Assembly: GCA_030549795.1 (NCBI GenBank)
Contig: JAUQQO010000047.1
Coordinates: 1-64,000, forward strand
Origin: Pseudomonadota bacterium
GTDB taxonomy: Bacteria; Pseudomonadota; Alphaproteobacteria; Geminicoccales; Geminicoccaceae
Direction: 5' to 3'
Length of the DNA stretch: 64,000 bases
Shown here: piece by piece, positions 52,200-61,087 of the stretch
Position numbering within the stretch: the first letter of the stretch is position 1
How the letters are laid out: every line of letters begins with the position of its first letter
The notes under the pieces: model-generated
Told to the model about the DNA's origin: nothing
The model's database searches: none
The model's input: only the letters and a program-made list of their open reading frames with translations
Position numbers and translations under genes: made by a program

Positions 52200-52236
52200 A
52201 AGCGGCCGCGGGCCAAGACGCCCTCGGCCGCTTTTC
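52200..52236 (+). terminator. Rho-independent terminator after cytochrome c
   Basis: AAGCGGCCG pairs with CGGCCGCTT (52225-52233); inside, GGGC pairs with GCCC around a CAAGAC loop, and TTTTC closes the right side. It lies 26 bp after the cytochrome c stop and is the clearest intrinsic terminator in the window. Confidence 0.85.
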
Positions 52237-52310
52237 GTTGCGCCGCGCTTGCCGGCTGAGCGAGGCGCGTTAGAAAGTGTAATACAAACTCCAGGGCAGG
52301 GAGGCCGCCC

Positions 52311-53279
52311 ATGCAACTCAGCCGGGACGAATTGTTGCACGCCTATCGGCTCATGCGGACCATCCGCGCCTTCGAGGATCGCGTCCACGAAGAGTTCCAG
52401 GCCGGCAATATTCCCGGCTTCGTCCATCTCTATGCCGGCGAAGAAGCCTCGGCTGTCGGTTTCTGCATGCATCTTAAGGAAGGCGATTACATAGCCTCCA
52501 CGCATCGCGGACATGGCCATTGCATCGCCAAGGGCTGCGATGTGCGCGCCATGATGGCCGAGATCTTCGGCAAAAAAGACGGCCTGTGCGGTGGCAAAGG
52601 CGGTTCGATGCACATCGCCGATCTCGAGAAGGGCATGATGGGCGCCAACGGCATCGTCGGCGGCGGGCCGCCGCTTGTGTGCGGCGCCGCGCTCACCGCC
52701 AAGACGCTCAAGACCGGCGGCGTGGCGATCGCCTTTGTGGGCGATGGCGGCTCCAACCAGGGCACCACGCTCGAATCCTACAATCTCGCCAAAGTGTGGA
52801 ACCTGCCGGCGATCTTCGTGATCGAGGACAATGGCTATGCCGAATCGACCGCCTCCTCTTGGGCGGTAGCAGGCAGTCAAGTGGGCCGTGCCGCCGGCTT
52901 CGGCATTCCCGGCTACGAGGTCGACGGCCACGACTTTTTTGCTGTGTGGGACGTCGCGCGCGAAGTGATCGAGCGCGCCCGCATGGGCGGCGGTCCTTCG
53001 CTCGTCCACGTCCGCTTCTCGCGGTACTACGGCCATTTCGAAGGCGATGCGATGACCTATCGCGGCAAGGACGAGGTGCCGCGGCTGATGGCCGAGCGCG
53101 ACTGCTTGAAACTGTTCCGCAACCGCGTGCTCGAGGCGGCGCTTTTGGATGCCGCTGAACTCGACCGCATCGACCGCGAGGTCGCCGAACTCATCGACCG
53201 CGCCACCGCCGAAGCCAAGGCGGCGCCGATGCCGAGCGAGGCCGATCTGCTTACCGACGTCTACGTCTCCTATCACTGA
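52311..53279 (+). CDS. acoA: Acetoin dehydrogenase E1 alpha subunit
   Basis: A 322-residue thiamine-diphosphate enzyme subunit. GDGGSNQGTTLESYNLAKVWNLPAIF-type sequence holds the ThDP motif (GDG...N), with HRGHGHCIAKG and GGKGGSMHIADLEKGMMGANG, and the conserved YYGHFEGD loop. With AcoB it decarboxylates acetoin and passes the acetyl unit to AcoC; other 2-oxo substrates are possible. AGGGAGG precedes the ATG. Genes run acoA-acoB-acoC with 47 and 20 bp gaps. Confidence 0.87.
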   Translation: MQLSRDELLHAYRLMRTIRAFEDRVHEEFQAGNIPGFVHLYAGEEASAVGFCMHLKEGDYIASTHRGHGHCIAKGCDVRAMMAEIFGKKDGLCGGKGGSMHIADLEKGMMGANGIVGGGPPLVCGAALTAKTLKTGGVAIAFVGDGGSNQGTTLESYNLAKVWNLPAIFVIEDNGYAESTASSWAVAGSQVGRAAGFGIPGYEVDGHDFFAVWDVAREVIERARMGGGPSLVHVRFSRYYGHFEGDAMTYRGKDEVPRLMAERDCLKLFRNRVLEAALLDAAELDRIDREVAELIDRATAEAKAAPMPSEADLLTDVYVSYH

Positions 53280-53326
53280 CCAACGGCTCGCAGCATTGCG
53301 ACACGCGCGCTTAAGGGGAGGCTCCG

Positions 53327-54346
53327 ATGCCCAAGAAGACCTATCGCCAGGCTATCAACGAGGCGTTGCGGCAGGAGATGGAGCGCGATCCGCGCGTCAT
53401 TCTCATGGGTGAAGACGTCGCAGGCGGCATGGGCTCTCCGGGTGAGGACGACGCCTGGGGCGGACCTTTGGGGGTCACCAAGGGGCTCATGCCGCGCTTC
53501 GGGCGCGAGCGCGTGCTCGACACACCGATAACCGAGAGTGCGTTTATCGGTGCCGCAGTGGGTGCCGCGGTCACCGGCCTGCGCCCGGTGGCCGAGCTCA
53601 TGTTCGTCGATTTCTTCGGCGTCTGCTTCGATCAGATTTTCAATCAGGCCGCCAAGTTCCGCTACATGTTCGGCGGCAAAGCCAAAACACCGCTCGTCAT
53701 TCGCACCATGTACGGCGCCGGCTTTCGTGCCGCAAGCCAACACAGTCAATGTCTCTATTCGATCTTCACACACATTCCCGGGCTCAAGGTCGCCTTGCCG
53801 TCCAACGCTTACGATGCCAAAGGCCTGCTGATTCAGGCAATCCGCGACGACGATCCCGTCATCTTTTTCGAGCACAAAGCGATGTACGATGAGGAAGCCG
53901 AGGTGCCGGACGAGCCCTATACTATCCCCTTCGGCGAGGCCGCCGTCACCCGCGAGGGCGATGACGTGACGATTATCGCCATGGGCCGCATGGTCAATTT
54001 CGCCAATCAGGTTGCCGACAAACTCGCCAAAGAAAAAATCGGGGTGACGGTTGTCGACATCCGCACCACTTCACCCCTCGACACGGAGACCATCTTGGAT
54101 ACCGCCGCGGAGACCGGCCGTGTCGTCGTCGTGGACGAGTCGCATCCGCGCTGCAGCGTGGCTTCCGACATCGCCGCGCTCATCGCCCAAGAGGCGTTCG
54201 AACATCTCAAAGCGCCGGTGAAGATGGTCACCGCACCGCACGCGCCGGTTCCGTTCTCGCCGGCGCTCGAAGACCTCTACATCCCCTCCCCGCAGAAGAT
54301 CGAAGCCGCGGTGCGCGAGGTCTTGGCGTTCAGCGCTCGCGCCTGA
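53327..54346 (+). CDS. acoB: Acetoin dehydrogenase E1 beta subunit
   Basis: A 339-residue transketolase-like beta subunit completing the E1 active site. MPKKTYRQAINEALRQEMERD, LMGEDVAGGMGSPGEDDAWGG, TPITESAFIGAAVGAAVTG and VVVDESHPRCSVASDIAAL are the family landmarks. Second gene of the aco run. Confidence 0.9.
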   Translation: MPKKTYRQAINEALRQEMERDPRVILMGEDVAGGMGSPGEDDAWGGPLGVTKGLMPRFGRERVLDTPITESAFIGAAVGAAVTGLRPVAELMFVDFFGVCFDQIFNQAAKFRYMFGGKAKTPLVIRTMYGAGFRAASQHSQCLYSIFTHIPGLKVALPSNAYDAKGLLIQAIRDDDPVIFFEHKAMYDEEAEVPDEPYTIPFGEAAVTREGDDVTIIAMGRMVNFANQVADKLAKEKIGVTVVDIRTTSPLDTETILDTAAETGRVVVVDESHPRCSVASDIAALIAQEAFEHLKAPVKMVTAPHAPVPFSPALEDLYIPSPQKIEAAVREVLAFSARA

Positions 54347-54366
54347 AGCGTTCGAAAGGACGCCCC

Positions 54367-55488
54367 ATGACCGCGATCACCGCCGTTGTCATGCCCAAAT
54401 GGGGCCTCTCCATGCAGGAGGGGCTCGTTTCCGCCTGGCACGTCGCGATCGGCGAGCCGGTCGAGCAAGGCCGCGAACTGTGTGAGATCGAGACCTCCAA
54501 GATCGCGAATGTGCTCGAGAGCCCGGCTTCGGGCATCGTTCGCCGCATCCTGGTCGAACCCGGGACGACCGCGCCGGTGGGCGCGCTTCTCGCCGTGATC
54601 GCCCCGGCTGAGGTCGAAGAGGCGGCGATCGACGCCTTTATTACCGGCTTCGCCTCACAACGCGCCGCCGCATCCTCGGAACCGGGCGGTGAAGCGCCTG
54701 CGCCCCGGCTCGTCCGGCTCGGGGACAAATCGATCCGCATCCTCGAAGAGGGTGAAGGCGAGCCTCCGCTTCTCTTCGTGCACGGCTTTGGGGGCGATCT
54801 CGAGAACTGGATGTTCAACATGCCCGAGCTCGGGCGTGAGCGCCGCGCGATCGCGCTCGATCTTCCAGGGCACGGCGGCTCGAGCAAGGTCGTCACGGAC
54901 GGCTCCATCCCCGGGCTCGCGCTGGAAGTGGCGGCGACGATGCAGGCACTCGGGGTCGCGCGCGCCCATCTTGTGGGCCATTCGCTCGGTGGGGGGATCG
55001 CCTTGGCGCTTGCGCTCGATCGGCCCGAATGTGTCGCCTCGCTCACCTTGCTCGCGCCTTTAGGGCTCGGCAGCGAGATCGCGGGCAGCTTCATTGCGGG
55101 CGTGTTGAGTGCGAACCGCGCGCGCCGGCTGCGCCCGGTGCTCGAGATGCTCGTCCACGATCCCAAGCTCGTGACCGCCGAGATGGTCGAAAACGTCCTG
55201 CGCGCCAAACGGCTGGATGGGGCGCAGACGGCGCTGGAGACGATCGCCGCGGCCTGTTTCGAGGGCGACCGTCAACGCTGGCAGGCGCGGGCGCGGCTTG
55301 TGGAGCTGCGCTGTCCCGTGCAGGTCATCTGGGGAGAAGACGACCGCATCCTACCGGTGGCGCACAGCCGTGATCTGCCGCAGGCGATCGCGGTGCATCG
55401 GCTCGCCGGGGCCGGCCATCTCGTCCACATGGAAAAGGCGGCCGAGGTCAACGCGCTTATCGCGCGCTTCATTTTAGCGTGCGCGTGA
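54367..55488 (+). CDS. acoC: Acetoin dehydrogenase E2, lipoyl domain with alpha/beta hydrolase
   Basis: A 373-residue dihydrolipoamide acetyltransferase of the AcoC kind. An N-terminal lipoyl domain (Lys45 in CEIETSKIANV is the attachment site) is joined not to a usual E2 core but to an alpha/beta hydrolase fold with nucleophile elbow GHSLGGG and a late His in GAGHLVHM. This fused form is diagnostic of acetoin dehydrogenase. There is no E3, AcoX or AcoR gene in the window. Confidence 0.92.
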   Translation: MTAITAVVMPKWGLSMQEGLVSAWHVAIGEPVEQGRELCEIETSKIANVLESPASGIVRRILVEPGTTAPVGALLAVIAPAEVEEAAIDAFITGFASQRAAASSEPGGEAPAPRLVRLGDKSIRILEEGEGEPPLLFVHGFGGDLENWMFNMPELGRERRAIALDLPGHGGSSKVVTDGSIPGLALEVAATMQALGVARAHLVGHSLGGGIALALALDRPECVASLTLLAPLGLGSEIAGSFIAGVLSANRARRLRPVLEMLVHDPKLVTAEMVENVLRAKRLDGAQTALETIAAACFEGDRQRWQARARLVELRCPVQVIWGEDDRILPVAHSRDLPQAIAVHRLAGAGHLVHMEKAAEVNALIARFILACA

Positions 55489-55517
55489 GCCGGAAGCGAC
55501 GCGGTGGCGCCGAACGG

Positions 55518-56378
55518 CTAGCGCACCGGCGCGGCGCGGCCGAGACCGGCGAGCTCGGCAGCCGGCAAGGCGCTCACGACCGCGTAAGAGAATTCGCGGT
55601 CGTGCCAGGCAAGACGCGCGCTGCCATCGAGGCGGCGCAAGAGATCGTTGCCCGGATCGTCGCTCTGGGCGTGGTGACGCGGCAAGAGATAGAGAAAGGC
55701 CGTTTCGCTTCCCCGTCGGTAGGAGAGCACCCCTACGGTCTGGTCGTCGAGCGTTTCCACGCGCGCACCTAAGAGCTCGAACCCGGACGGTGCGAGGAGC
55801 TCGGGAACCGGTACACCGAGCTGCGAAGTGAGCCAGGAACGCACTTCGCCGCGATCATTGCTGCGGATTTCGCGCGTTGCTTCGCCCGGAGATCCGCGTG
55901 CTGCGGCAAGCGGAGCAGGTGGACCGTTGGAACGCTCGAAGAGCCAGAAGCCGAGTTGGAAGGTGAAGCCGGCGCTGGCCGCGAAGAGCGCGAGCCCGAT
56001 GAGACGGCTGGTCAACCGCTGGCGAGGGGTCGGGACGTCGCTCGGCCGCGGCACCGCGGTGCGCGCCGCTGCGGGTGGTGGCGGCGAAGGCGTCGGCGGG
56101 GACGGCGGTGGGAGGGCGCGCACGGATGCGAGCGGATCCGGCAGCGCCGCTTCGCCGCTTCGAACCAGATCGAGTTCGAGTGCGGCCCACACCGATTCGC
56201 AGCGTTCGAGGGTGCGCAGCCTGAGTGCGAGCTCGCGCTCGAACTGGCGCAGCCGTTCAAAGCGCGCGCGGCAAGCGAGGCAACCCGCGAGGTGCCGGCG
56301 AAGGATCGCGGTGCGGCTGCGCCCGAGCCTTCCGTCCAAAAAGGCCTCGAGATAGCGTTCGAGGTCCGAGCACTGCAT
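55518..56378 (-). CDS. Anti-sigma-like zinc-finger membrane protein
   Basis: A 286-residue protein with an N-terminal zinc-type domain (RRHLAGCLACRARFERL, H-x3-C-x2-C), a long Pro/Ala/Ser linker (about residues 80-125), one membrane helix (LIGLALFAASAGFTFQLGFWLF) and a C-terminal domain likely in the periplasm. This fits ZAS anti-sigma factors that hold a sigma factor at the membrane until a signal triggers release. No sigma-70-family gene is adjacent. GGGGG precedes ATG 56378. Upstream is the divergent EF-G-like gene. Confidence 0.8.
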   Translation of the reverse strand: MQCSDLERYLEAFLDGRLGRSRTAILRRHLAGCLACRARFERLRQFERELALRLRTLERCESVWAALELDLVRSGEAALPDPLASVRALPPPSPPTPSPPPPAAARTAVPRPSDVPTPRQRLTSRLIGLALFAASAGFTFQLGFWLFERSNGPPAPLAAARGSPGEATREIRSNDRGEVRSWLTSQLGVPVPELLAPSGFELLGARVETLDDQTVGVLSYRRGSETAFLYLLPRHHAQSDDPGNDLLRRLDGSARLAWHDREFSYAVVSALPAAELAGLGRAAPVR

Positions 56379-56655
56379 GTTCGACCCCCTGCGCCCGGTC
56401 GACGCGTGCCGATACGAACCGACTCGGTTTGGCTGCGCGCGCGTCCATTGAAGCGGGCGACCTCCCAAACCTAGTGTCTCGCAATTCGTCCTTGGGTGCA
56501 ATCGCTCGCATGCGCCTTGCGTGCTCCTTCCGCGCAAGCCGGTCTTCCCGATGGACAAGGAGGCGGGTGCGCACGAACATGTCATCGATCGGTCGGCGAG
56601 CCGTCACGCCGCGGCGTGCGCAGGCTCGGACGACGAGAGCAGCGGAGGCGAGCGC

Positions 56656-58686
56656 ATGGAAGCGGGCGAAAATAAACGGAACATAGCCCTGGTCGGTCCC
56701 AATGGGGCCGGCAAGACGACCCTACTCGAAAGCCTGCTGTTCGTAAGTGGAACCATCCCGCGCAAGGGCCGGGTGATGGACCGCAACACGATCGGCGATG
56801 CGAGTCCCGAAGCGCGCGAGCGGCAGATGAGCACCGAAGTCACAGCTGCTACGCTCGTCAGCCGCGGCATCGAGATCACGCTTCTCGATTGCCCGGGTTC
56901 GGTGGAGTTCGCACAAGAGACGCGTGCTGCGCTCATGGGTGTGGACCTTGCGCTCGTCGTGGTCGAGCCTTTACTCGAGCGGATGATCGCGCTCGCCCCC
57001 CTCCTGCATTTCTTGGACAGCCATGCGATCCCGCACATGGTCTTTATCAACAAGATGGATCGCTCGGAGGTTCGCTTCCGCGACCTTTTGGATGCGCTGC
57101 GTAAAGTGAGTGCGCGCCCGATCGTGCCGCACCAATACGCCATCGGCCGCGGCGAGTCGCTCGTGGGCTATATCGATCTCGTCACCGAACAGGCCTACGC
57201 TTACAAAAAGGGTGGTCCTTCAGACCGCATCCCGTTGCCCGAAGAGTATCGCGAGCGCGAACAAGCCGCGCGCCGAGCGATGCTCGAGACGCTCGCCGAT
57301 TTCGACGACGATCTTCTTGAAAAACTCTTGGAAGATAGCGAGCCGCCCACAGAACAGATCATGGAAGATTTGCGCAAGACGCTCAAGGCCGACCAAGTCG
57401 TGCCCGTGTTCATGGGCGTTGCGGAGCAGGACATGGGCTCGCGCCGCCTGCTCGAAGCGCTGCTCGCCGAAACACCGCCGCCTTCCGCGCGCGCCGCGGC
57501 GCTCGGCATTGCTCCCGACGGCCCGCCGCTCGTGCAGGTGCTCAAGAATTGGTACTTGCCGCACACCGGCAAGCTGTCGCTCGTGCGCGTCTGGCGGGGC
57601 ACGGTGGAAGAGGGCATGCAGCTTGGCGGGATGCGCGTAGGCGGCGTCTACAAGCTGCTCGGCCAACAGATGGAGCCGCTCGGCCGCGCCGGCGCGGGCA
57701 GCGTCGTCGCGCTTGCACGCATGGAGGAGGCGCGCACCGGCCAGGTGCTCACCAACGGCGCGCACAGCGCGCCCACACTGCCCACCGCGGCTCCCTTACC
57801 GCCGCTTTTCGCCTATGCCATCACGGCCGCCAATCGCAACGACGAGGTCAAGCTCTCATCAGCCCTTTTCAAGCTCACCGACGAGGATCCCTCGCTTCGG
57901 GTCGAACAAGACCCGGAAATGCATCAGACACTCTTGTGGGGCCAAGGGGAGATGCACCTCAAGGTCGCCCTCGACCGCATGCGCAACAAGTACAAGATCG
58001 ACGTCGAGGCCCGGCCGCCGCGCACCCCCTATCGCGAAACCATCCGCAAGTCGGCCCATGCGCACGGGCGCCACAAGAAACAGACCGGCGGCCACGGCCA
58101 GTTCGGCGACGTCAAGATCCACATCGAACCCTTACCGCGCGGTGCCGGCTTCCGCTTCGAGAACAAGGTCGTCGGTGGTGCCGTGCCCAAGCAGTTCATT
58201 CCCGCCGTGGAGGAGGGAGCCAAAGAGTATCTCCAAAAAGGCCCGCTCGGCTTTCCGGTGGTCGACATCGCCATCACGCTCTACGATGGCCAGTACCACA
58301 GCGTCGACAGCAATGAGTTGAGCTTTAAGCTCGCTACCGCCCTCGCCTTGAAAGACGGCCTGCCCAAGTGTCAGCCGATCTTGCTCGAGCCGATCCTCGC
58401 GGTGACGATCTCGGTCCCCTCCGAGTACACTTCCAAAGCCCTCCAGCTCGTCACCCAAAAGCGCGGTCAGATCCTCGGCTATGAGGGCAAGGAGGGCTGG
58501 CCGGGTTGGGATGCCATCCGCGCCCACATCCCACAGGGCGAGATGCACGATCTCATCGTCCAGCTGCGCTCGCTCTCGCAGGGAACCGGTTTCTTCGAGT
58601 GGACCTTCGATCACCTGCAGGAGGTCCCCGATCGGCTCGCCCAGGCGATCGTCGAGAAGCATCGTGAGGAGGCGGCGGCGCACTGA
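56656..58686 (+). CDS. Elongation factor G-like GTPase with degenerate catalytic motifs
   Basis: A 676-residue EF-G homologue with domains I-V. The P-loop is GPNGAGKTT (Gly14 on) instead of the usual HIDAGKTT context, G3 is DCPGSVEF with Ser82 at the place of the catalytic His in DTPGH, and G4 is NKMD. Domain IV (GRHKKQTGGHGQFGDV) and V (SVPSEYTSKAL) are EF-G-like. It belongs to a divergent alphaproteobacterial FusA-like group; it may be a ribosome-associated factor other than the housekeeping translocase. ATG 56656 has GGAGG 7 nt upstream; the 45-codon extension is not conserved. Confidence 0.85.
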   Translation: MEAGENKRNIALVGPNGAGKTTLLESLLFVSGTIPRKGRVMDRNTIGDASPEARERQMSTEVTAATLVSRGIEITLLDCPGSVEFAQETRAALMGVDLALVVVEPLLERMIALAPLLHFLDSHAIPHMVFINKMDRSEVRFRDLLDALRKVSARPIVPHQYAIGRGESLVGYIDLVTEQAYAYKKGGPSDRIPLPEEYREREQAARRAMLETLADFDDDLLEKLLEDSEPPTEQIMEDLRKTLKADQVVPVFMGVAEQDMGSRRLLEALLAETPPPSARAAALGIAPDGPPLVQVLKNWYLPHTGKLSLVRVWRGTVEEGMQLGGMRVGGVYKLLGQQMEPLGRAGAGSVVALARMEEARTGQVLTNGAHSAPTLPTAAPLPPLFAYAITAANRNDEVKLSSALFKLTDEDPSLRVEQDPEMHQTLLWGQGEMHLKVALDRMRNKYKIDVEARPPRTPYRETIRKSAHAHGRHKKQTGGHGQFGDVKIHIEPLPRGAGFRFENKVVGGAVPKQFIPAVEEGAKEYLQKGPLGFPVVDIAITLYDGQYHSVDSNELSFKLATALALKDGLPKCQPILLEPILAVTISVPSEYTSKALQLVTQKRGQILGYEGKEGWPGWDAIRAHIPQGEMHDLIVQLRSLSQGTGFFEWTFDHLQEVPDRLAQAIVEKHREEAAAH

Positions 58687-58688
58687 GC

Positions 58689-58723
58689 GCCGCTGCCCCT
58701 TTTTCGTCTTACCGCGCAGCGGC
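58689..58723. terminator. Inverted repeat between convergent EF-G-like and ald genes
   Basis: GCCGCTGC (58689-58696) and GCAGCGGC (58716-58723) are perfect arms, 19 nt apart, 3 bp after the EF-G-like stop. No U-run follows the arm, so it may act as an imperfect terminator for either gene. Confidence 0.4.
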
Positions 58724-58760
58724 TCTCGCCCTTGCTCAAGCGCCCGCGCCTGCGGCCGCT

Positions 58761-59876
58761 TCAGGCGAGGAAGCGGTCACGCGGGCTCAAGGGAAGGCCG
58801 AGATCGCGGGCGACCGCCTCATAGACGAGATGGCCGTGGATCAGGTTGAGCCCGTCTGCCAGGTGGGGGTCGTCCTGGCAGGCGCGTTTCCAACCCTTCT
58901 CGGCGAGCGCGAGGACGAAGGGAAGGGTGGCGTTGTTGAGGGCGAAGGTGGAGGTGCGCGGCACCGCACCGGGCATGTTGGTCACACAATAGTGGATCAC
59001 GCCTTCTTCGATGTAAACCGGATCGGCATGTGTGGTCGGCCGCGATGTCTCGCAGCAGCCGCCCTGGTCGATTGAGATGTCGACGAGCACCGAGCCTTTG
59101 CGCATGCCGCGCACCATCGCTCGGGTGATGAGCTTGGGCGCAGCCGAGCCGGGAATGAGGACCGCGCCGATGACGAGATCTGCAGTTGTCACGTGGCGCT
59201 CGATCGCATCGACTGTGGCATATTCGGTGTTGAGCATGGGCCCGAACTGCAGATCGAGCTCGTAGAGCCGATCGAGCGAGCGCTCAATCACATAGACTTG
59301 CGCTTCGAGCCCCATGGCCATGCGGATGGCGTTGGTTCCCGCCACCCCGCCGCCCAGCACCACCACTTTGGCGGCATGCACGCCGGGCACACCGCCTAAG
59401 AGGATGCCCGCGCCACCCTGCATCTTCTCGAGATAGTGGGCGCCTACCTGCACGCTCATGCGCCCGGCCACCTCCGACATGGGAGCGAGGAGCGGCAGCC
59501 GCCCGCGCCGGTCGGTCACCGTCTCATAGGCGATCGCCACGCAACCGGTCGCCAACAGCGCTTCGGTGAGCTTTTTGTCGGCGGCGAGGTGGAGGTAGGT
59601 GAAGAGAACCTGACCAGCGCGCAACAGCTTCCACTCCTGCGGCTGCGGCTCCTTCACTTTGACGATCAGCTCAGCCCGCCCATAGACTTCCTCAGCCGTC
59701 GCCACGACCTCCGCGCCGGCCGCGCGGTAGGCCGCGTCGTCACATCCCACTCCCTCACCCGCTCCGCTCTCCACGAGTACCCGGTGGCCGTGGTGGACGA
59801 GTTCGCGCACGCTCGACGGCACGAGCCCGACCCGGTACTCGTGCGTCTTGATCTCTTTAGGAACCCCTACGAGCAT
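58761..59876 (-). CDS. ald: Alanine dehydrogenase
   Basis: A 371-residue NAD-dependent enzyme converting L-alanine and pyruvate. [20 protein letters not shown] opens the catalytic domain, [20 protein letters not shown] binds [22 protein letters not shown] and [20 protein letters not shown] are signature stretches (each quoted within the length limit). Convergent with the EF-G-like gene; divergent from the exported-protein gene. Confidence 0.95.
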   Translation of the reverse strand: MLVGVPKEIKTHEYRVGLVPSSVRELVHHGHRVLVESGAGEGVGCDDAAYRAAGAEVVATAEEVYGRAELIVKVKEPQPQEWKLLRAGQVLFTYLHLAADKKLTEALLATGCVAIAYETVTDRRGRLPLLAPMSEVAGRMSVQVGAHYLEKMQGGAGILLGGVPGVHAAKVVVLGGGVAGTNAIRMAMGLEAQVYVIERSLDRLYELDLQFGPMLNTEYATVDAIERHVTTADLVIGAVLIPGSAAPKLITRAMVRGMRKGSVLVDISIDQGGCCETSRPTTHADPVYIEEGVIHYCVTNMPGAVPRTSTFALNNATLPFVLALAEKGWKRACQDDPHLADGLNLIHGHLVYEAVARDLGLPLSPRDRFLA

Positions 59877-60021
59877 CTCATCCTCGCCGGCGACCGACCC
59901 CGCACAAGAGGCTAGTTGTGCACAGCTGCTGCGACCAGAGCCGTGATCGCGGTTGCCGTATCGCCCTTACGAGCCCTATCTTCCAACCCTGATGCCGCCC
60001 TAGGTCGCTTGCGGAAGGTCG

Positions 60022-60525
60022 ATGTTCGCGGCTCGGCTCGCCTGCTCCTTGCCGCTCCTCTTCGCCCATTCGGCAGCCGTCGCTCCCGCCGCGGCGGCGG
60101 TTACGGATGTGCTCGGACACTATTCGGGAACCGCCGCGGATGGCGAGCGCTGGGAGGTGGAGGCAACAGCTGCCGATCAGGGCTTCGCGGTGAGCGTGCG
60201 GCGCGGCGGACAGGCGTATTTTTCCGGGCGCTTCGTTCCCACTGCCCGGCCAGGGGTCTTCGAAGCCGCCGCGACCGGCCTTTTTGCTGCGCTTGGCCGC
60301 AAGCGTGCACCGATGAACCCCCTTGAAGGGGAAGAGCTCGTGTGGGCCCGCGAGGTCGCGGGCGGTCTTGTCCTCGGTCGATTGAGTATCGAGAACGACC
60401 GTCCTTTGGTGCGCACGCTCAGCCTCGAACGCGAAGGCGATCGGCTTCGGCTGCGCCTCGAGCGGCTCGAAGGCGAGCGCCTTCTGGGCGATGCCGAGCT
60501 CGCACTCGAGCCCACAGGGCGCTGA
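60022..60525 (+). CDS. Small exported protein, cassette gene 1
   Basis: A 167-residue protein with a signal peptide (MFAARLACSLPLLFAHSAAVAPAAAA split here) and a beta-rich mature part starting TDVLGHYSGTAADGERWEVEA, with RTLSLEREGDRLRLRLERLEG. No cysteine is seen. I recognise no family; a lipocalin- or barrel-like fold is a guess. GGAAGG precedes ATG 60022. It ends 1 bp before the next gene and starts a plus-strand cassette. Confidence 0.65.
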   Translation: MFAARLACSLPLLFAHSAAVAPAAAAVTDVLGHYSGTAADGERWEVEATAADQGFAVSVRRGGQAYFSGRFVPTARPGVFEAAATGLFAALGRKRAPMNPLEGEELVWAREVAGGLVLGRLSIENDRPLVRTLSLEREGDRLRLRLERLEGERLLGDAELALEPTGR

Positions 60526-60526
60526 G

Positions 60527-61087
60527 GTGAAACGCCGCCATTGCCTTACCCTTTTGGCCGCTTTGGGAGTATTGGCGCGCCCGGCTTCGGCGCGATCGCT
60601 TGCGCTTGCGCGCTTTTTCGGCGCCTATGTGGGGACGGCCACGCTCGTCGATGAGGAGAGCGGTCGCCTCGAAGAGCGCGATCTCGACCTTTTGATCGCA
60701 CCGTTCCGCCGCTTCGGCTTTCGGCTGCGCACGATCAGCGTGACGCTCGTAGAAGGACGGCGCGATCGGCCGGGTGTGGTGCGCCGCGAGAGCGAGGCCG
60801 CGTTCGTACCCGCGCAGGGGCGTCCCTATTTCGTCGAAGAGCGCTCCTTTAGCCCGTTCCGCGCGCGCGAAGAGCTGCAGCCGATGGCCGGCGATCCGGT
60901 GCGGTGGGCAACCGTGGATGAAACGGGATTGCATCTTTGGGCCTTCGTCCTGCTCGAAGACGGGCGCTACGAGCTGCAGGCGACACACCGCTATCTGGTC
61001 CCGGACGGTCTCGAGCTCGCCTTTGCGCGCTTTGTTGAAGGCCGACGCGTCCGCCACGGCCGCGGTCGCCTCGTGCGGGTCGGCTGA
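60527..61087 (+). CDS. Small exported protein, cassette gene 2
   Basis: A 186-residue protein with signal peptide KRRHCLTLLAALGVLARPASA and a mature part beginning RSLALARFFGAYVGTATLVDEES, with RRESEAAFVPAQGRPYFVEE and ATVDETGLHLWAFVL. Its opening (FFGAYVGTA) echoes the GHYSGTA start of the previous product, hinting at related folds. No known family. GTG 60527 starts 1 bp after the previous stop, and its stop overlaps the TAXI start (TGATG), implying coupled translation. Confidence 0.65.
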   Translation: MKRRHCLTLLAALGVLARPASARSLALARFFGAYVGTATLVDEESGRLEERDLDLLIAPFRRFGFRLRTISVTLVEGRRDRPGVVRRESEAAFVPAQGRPYFVEERSFSPFRAREELQPMAGDPVRWATVDETGLHLWAFVLLEDGRYELQATHRYLVPDGLELAFARFVEGRRVRHGRGRLVRVG

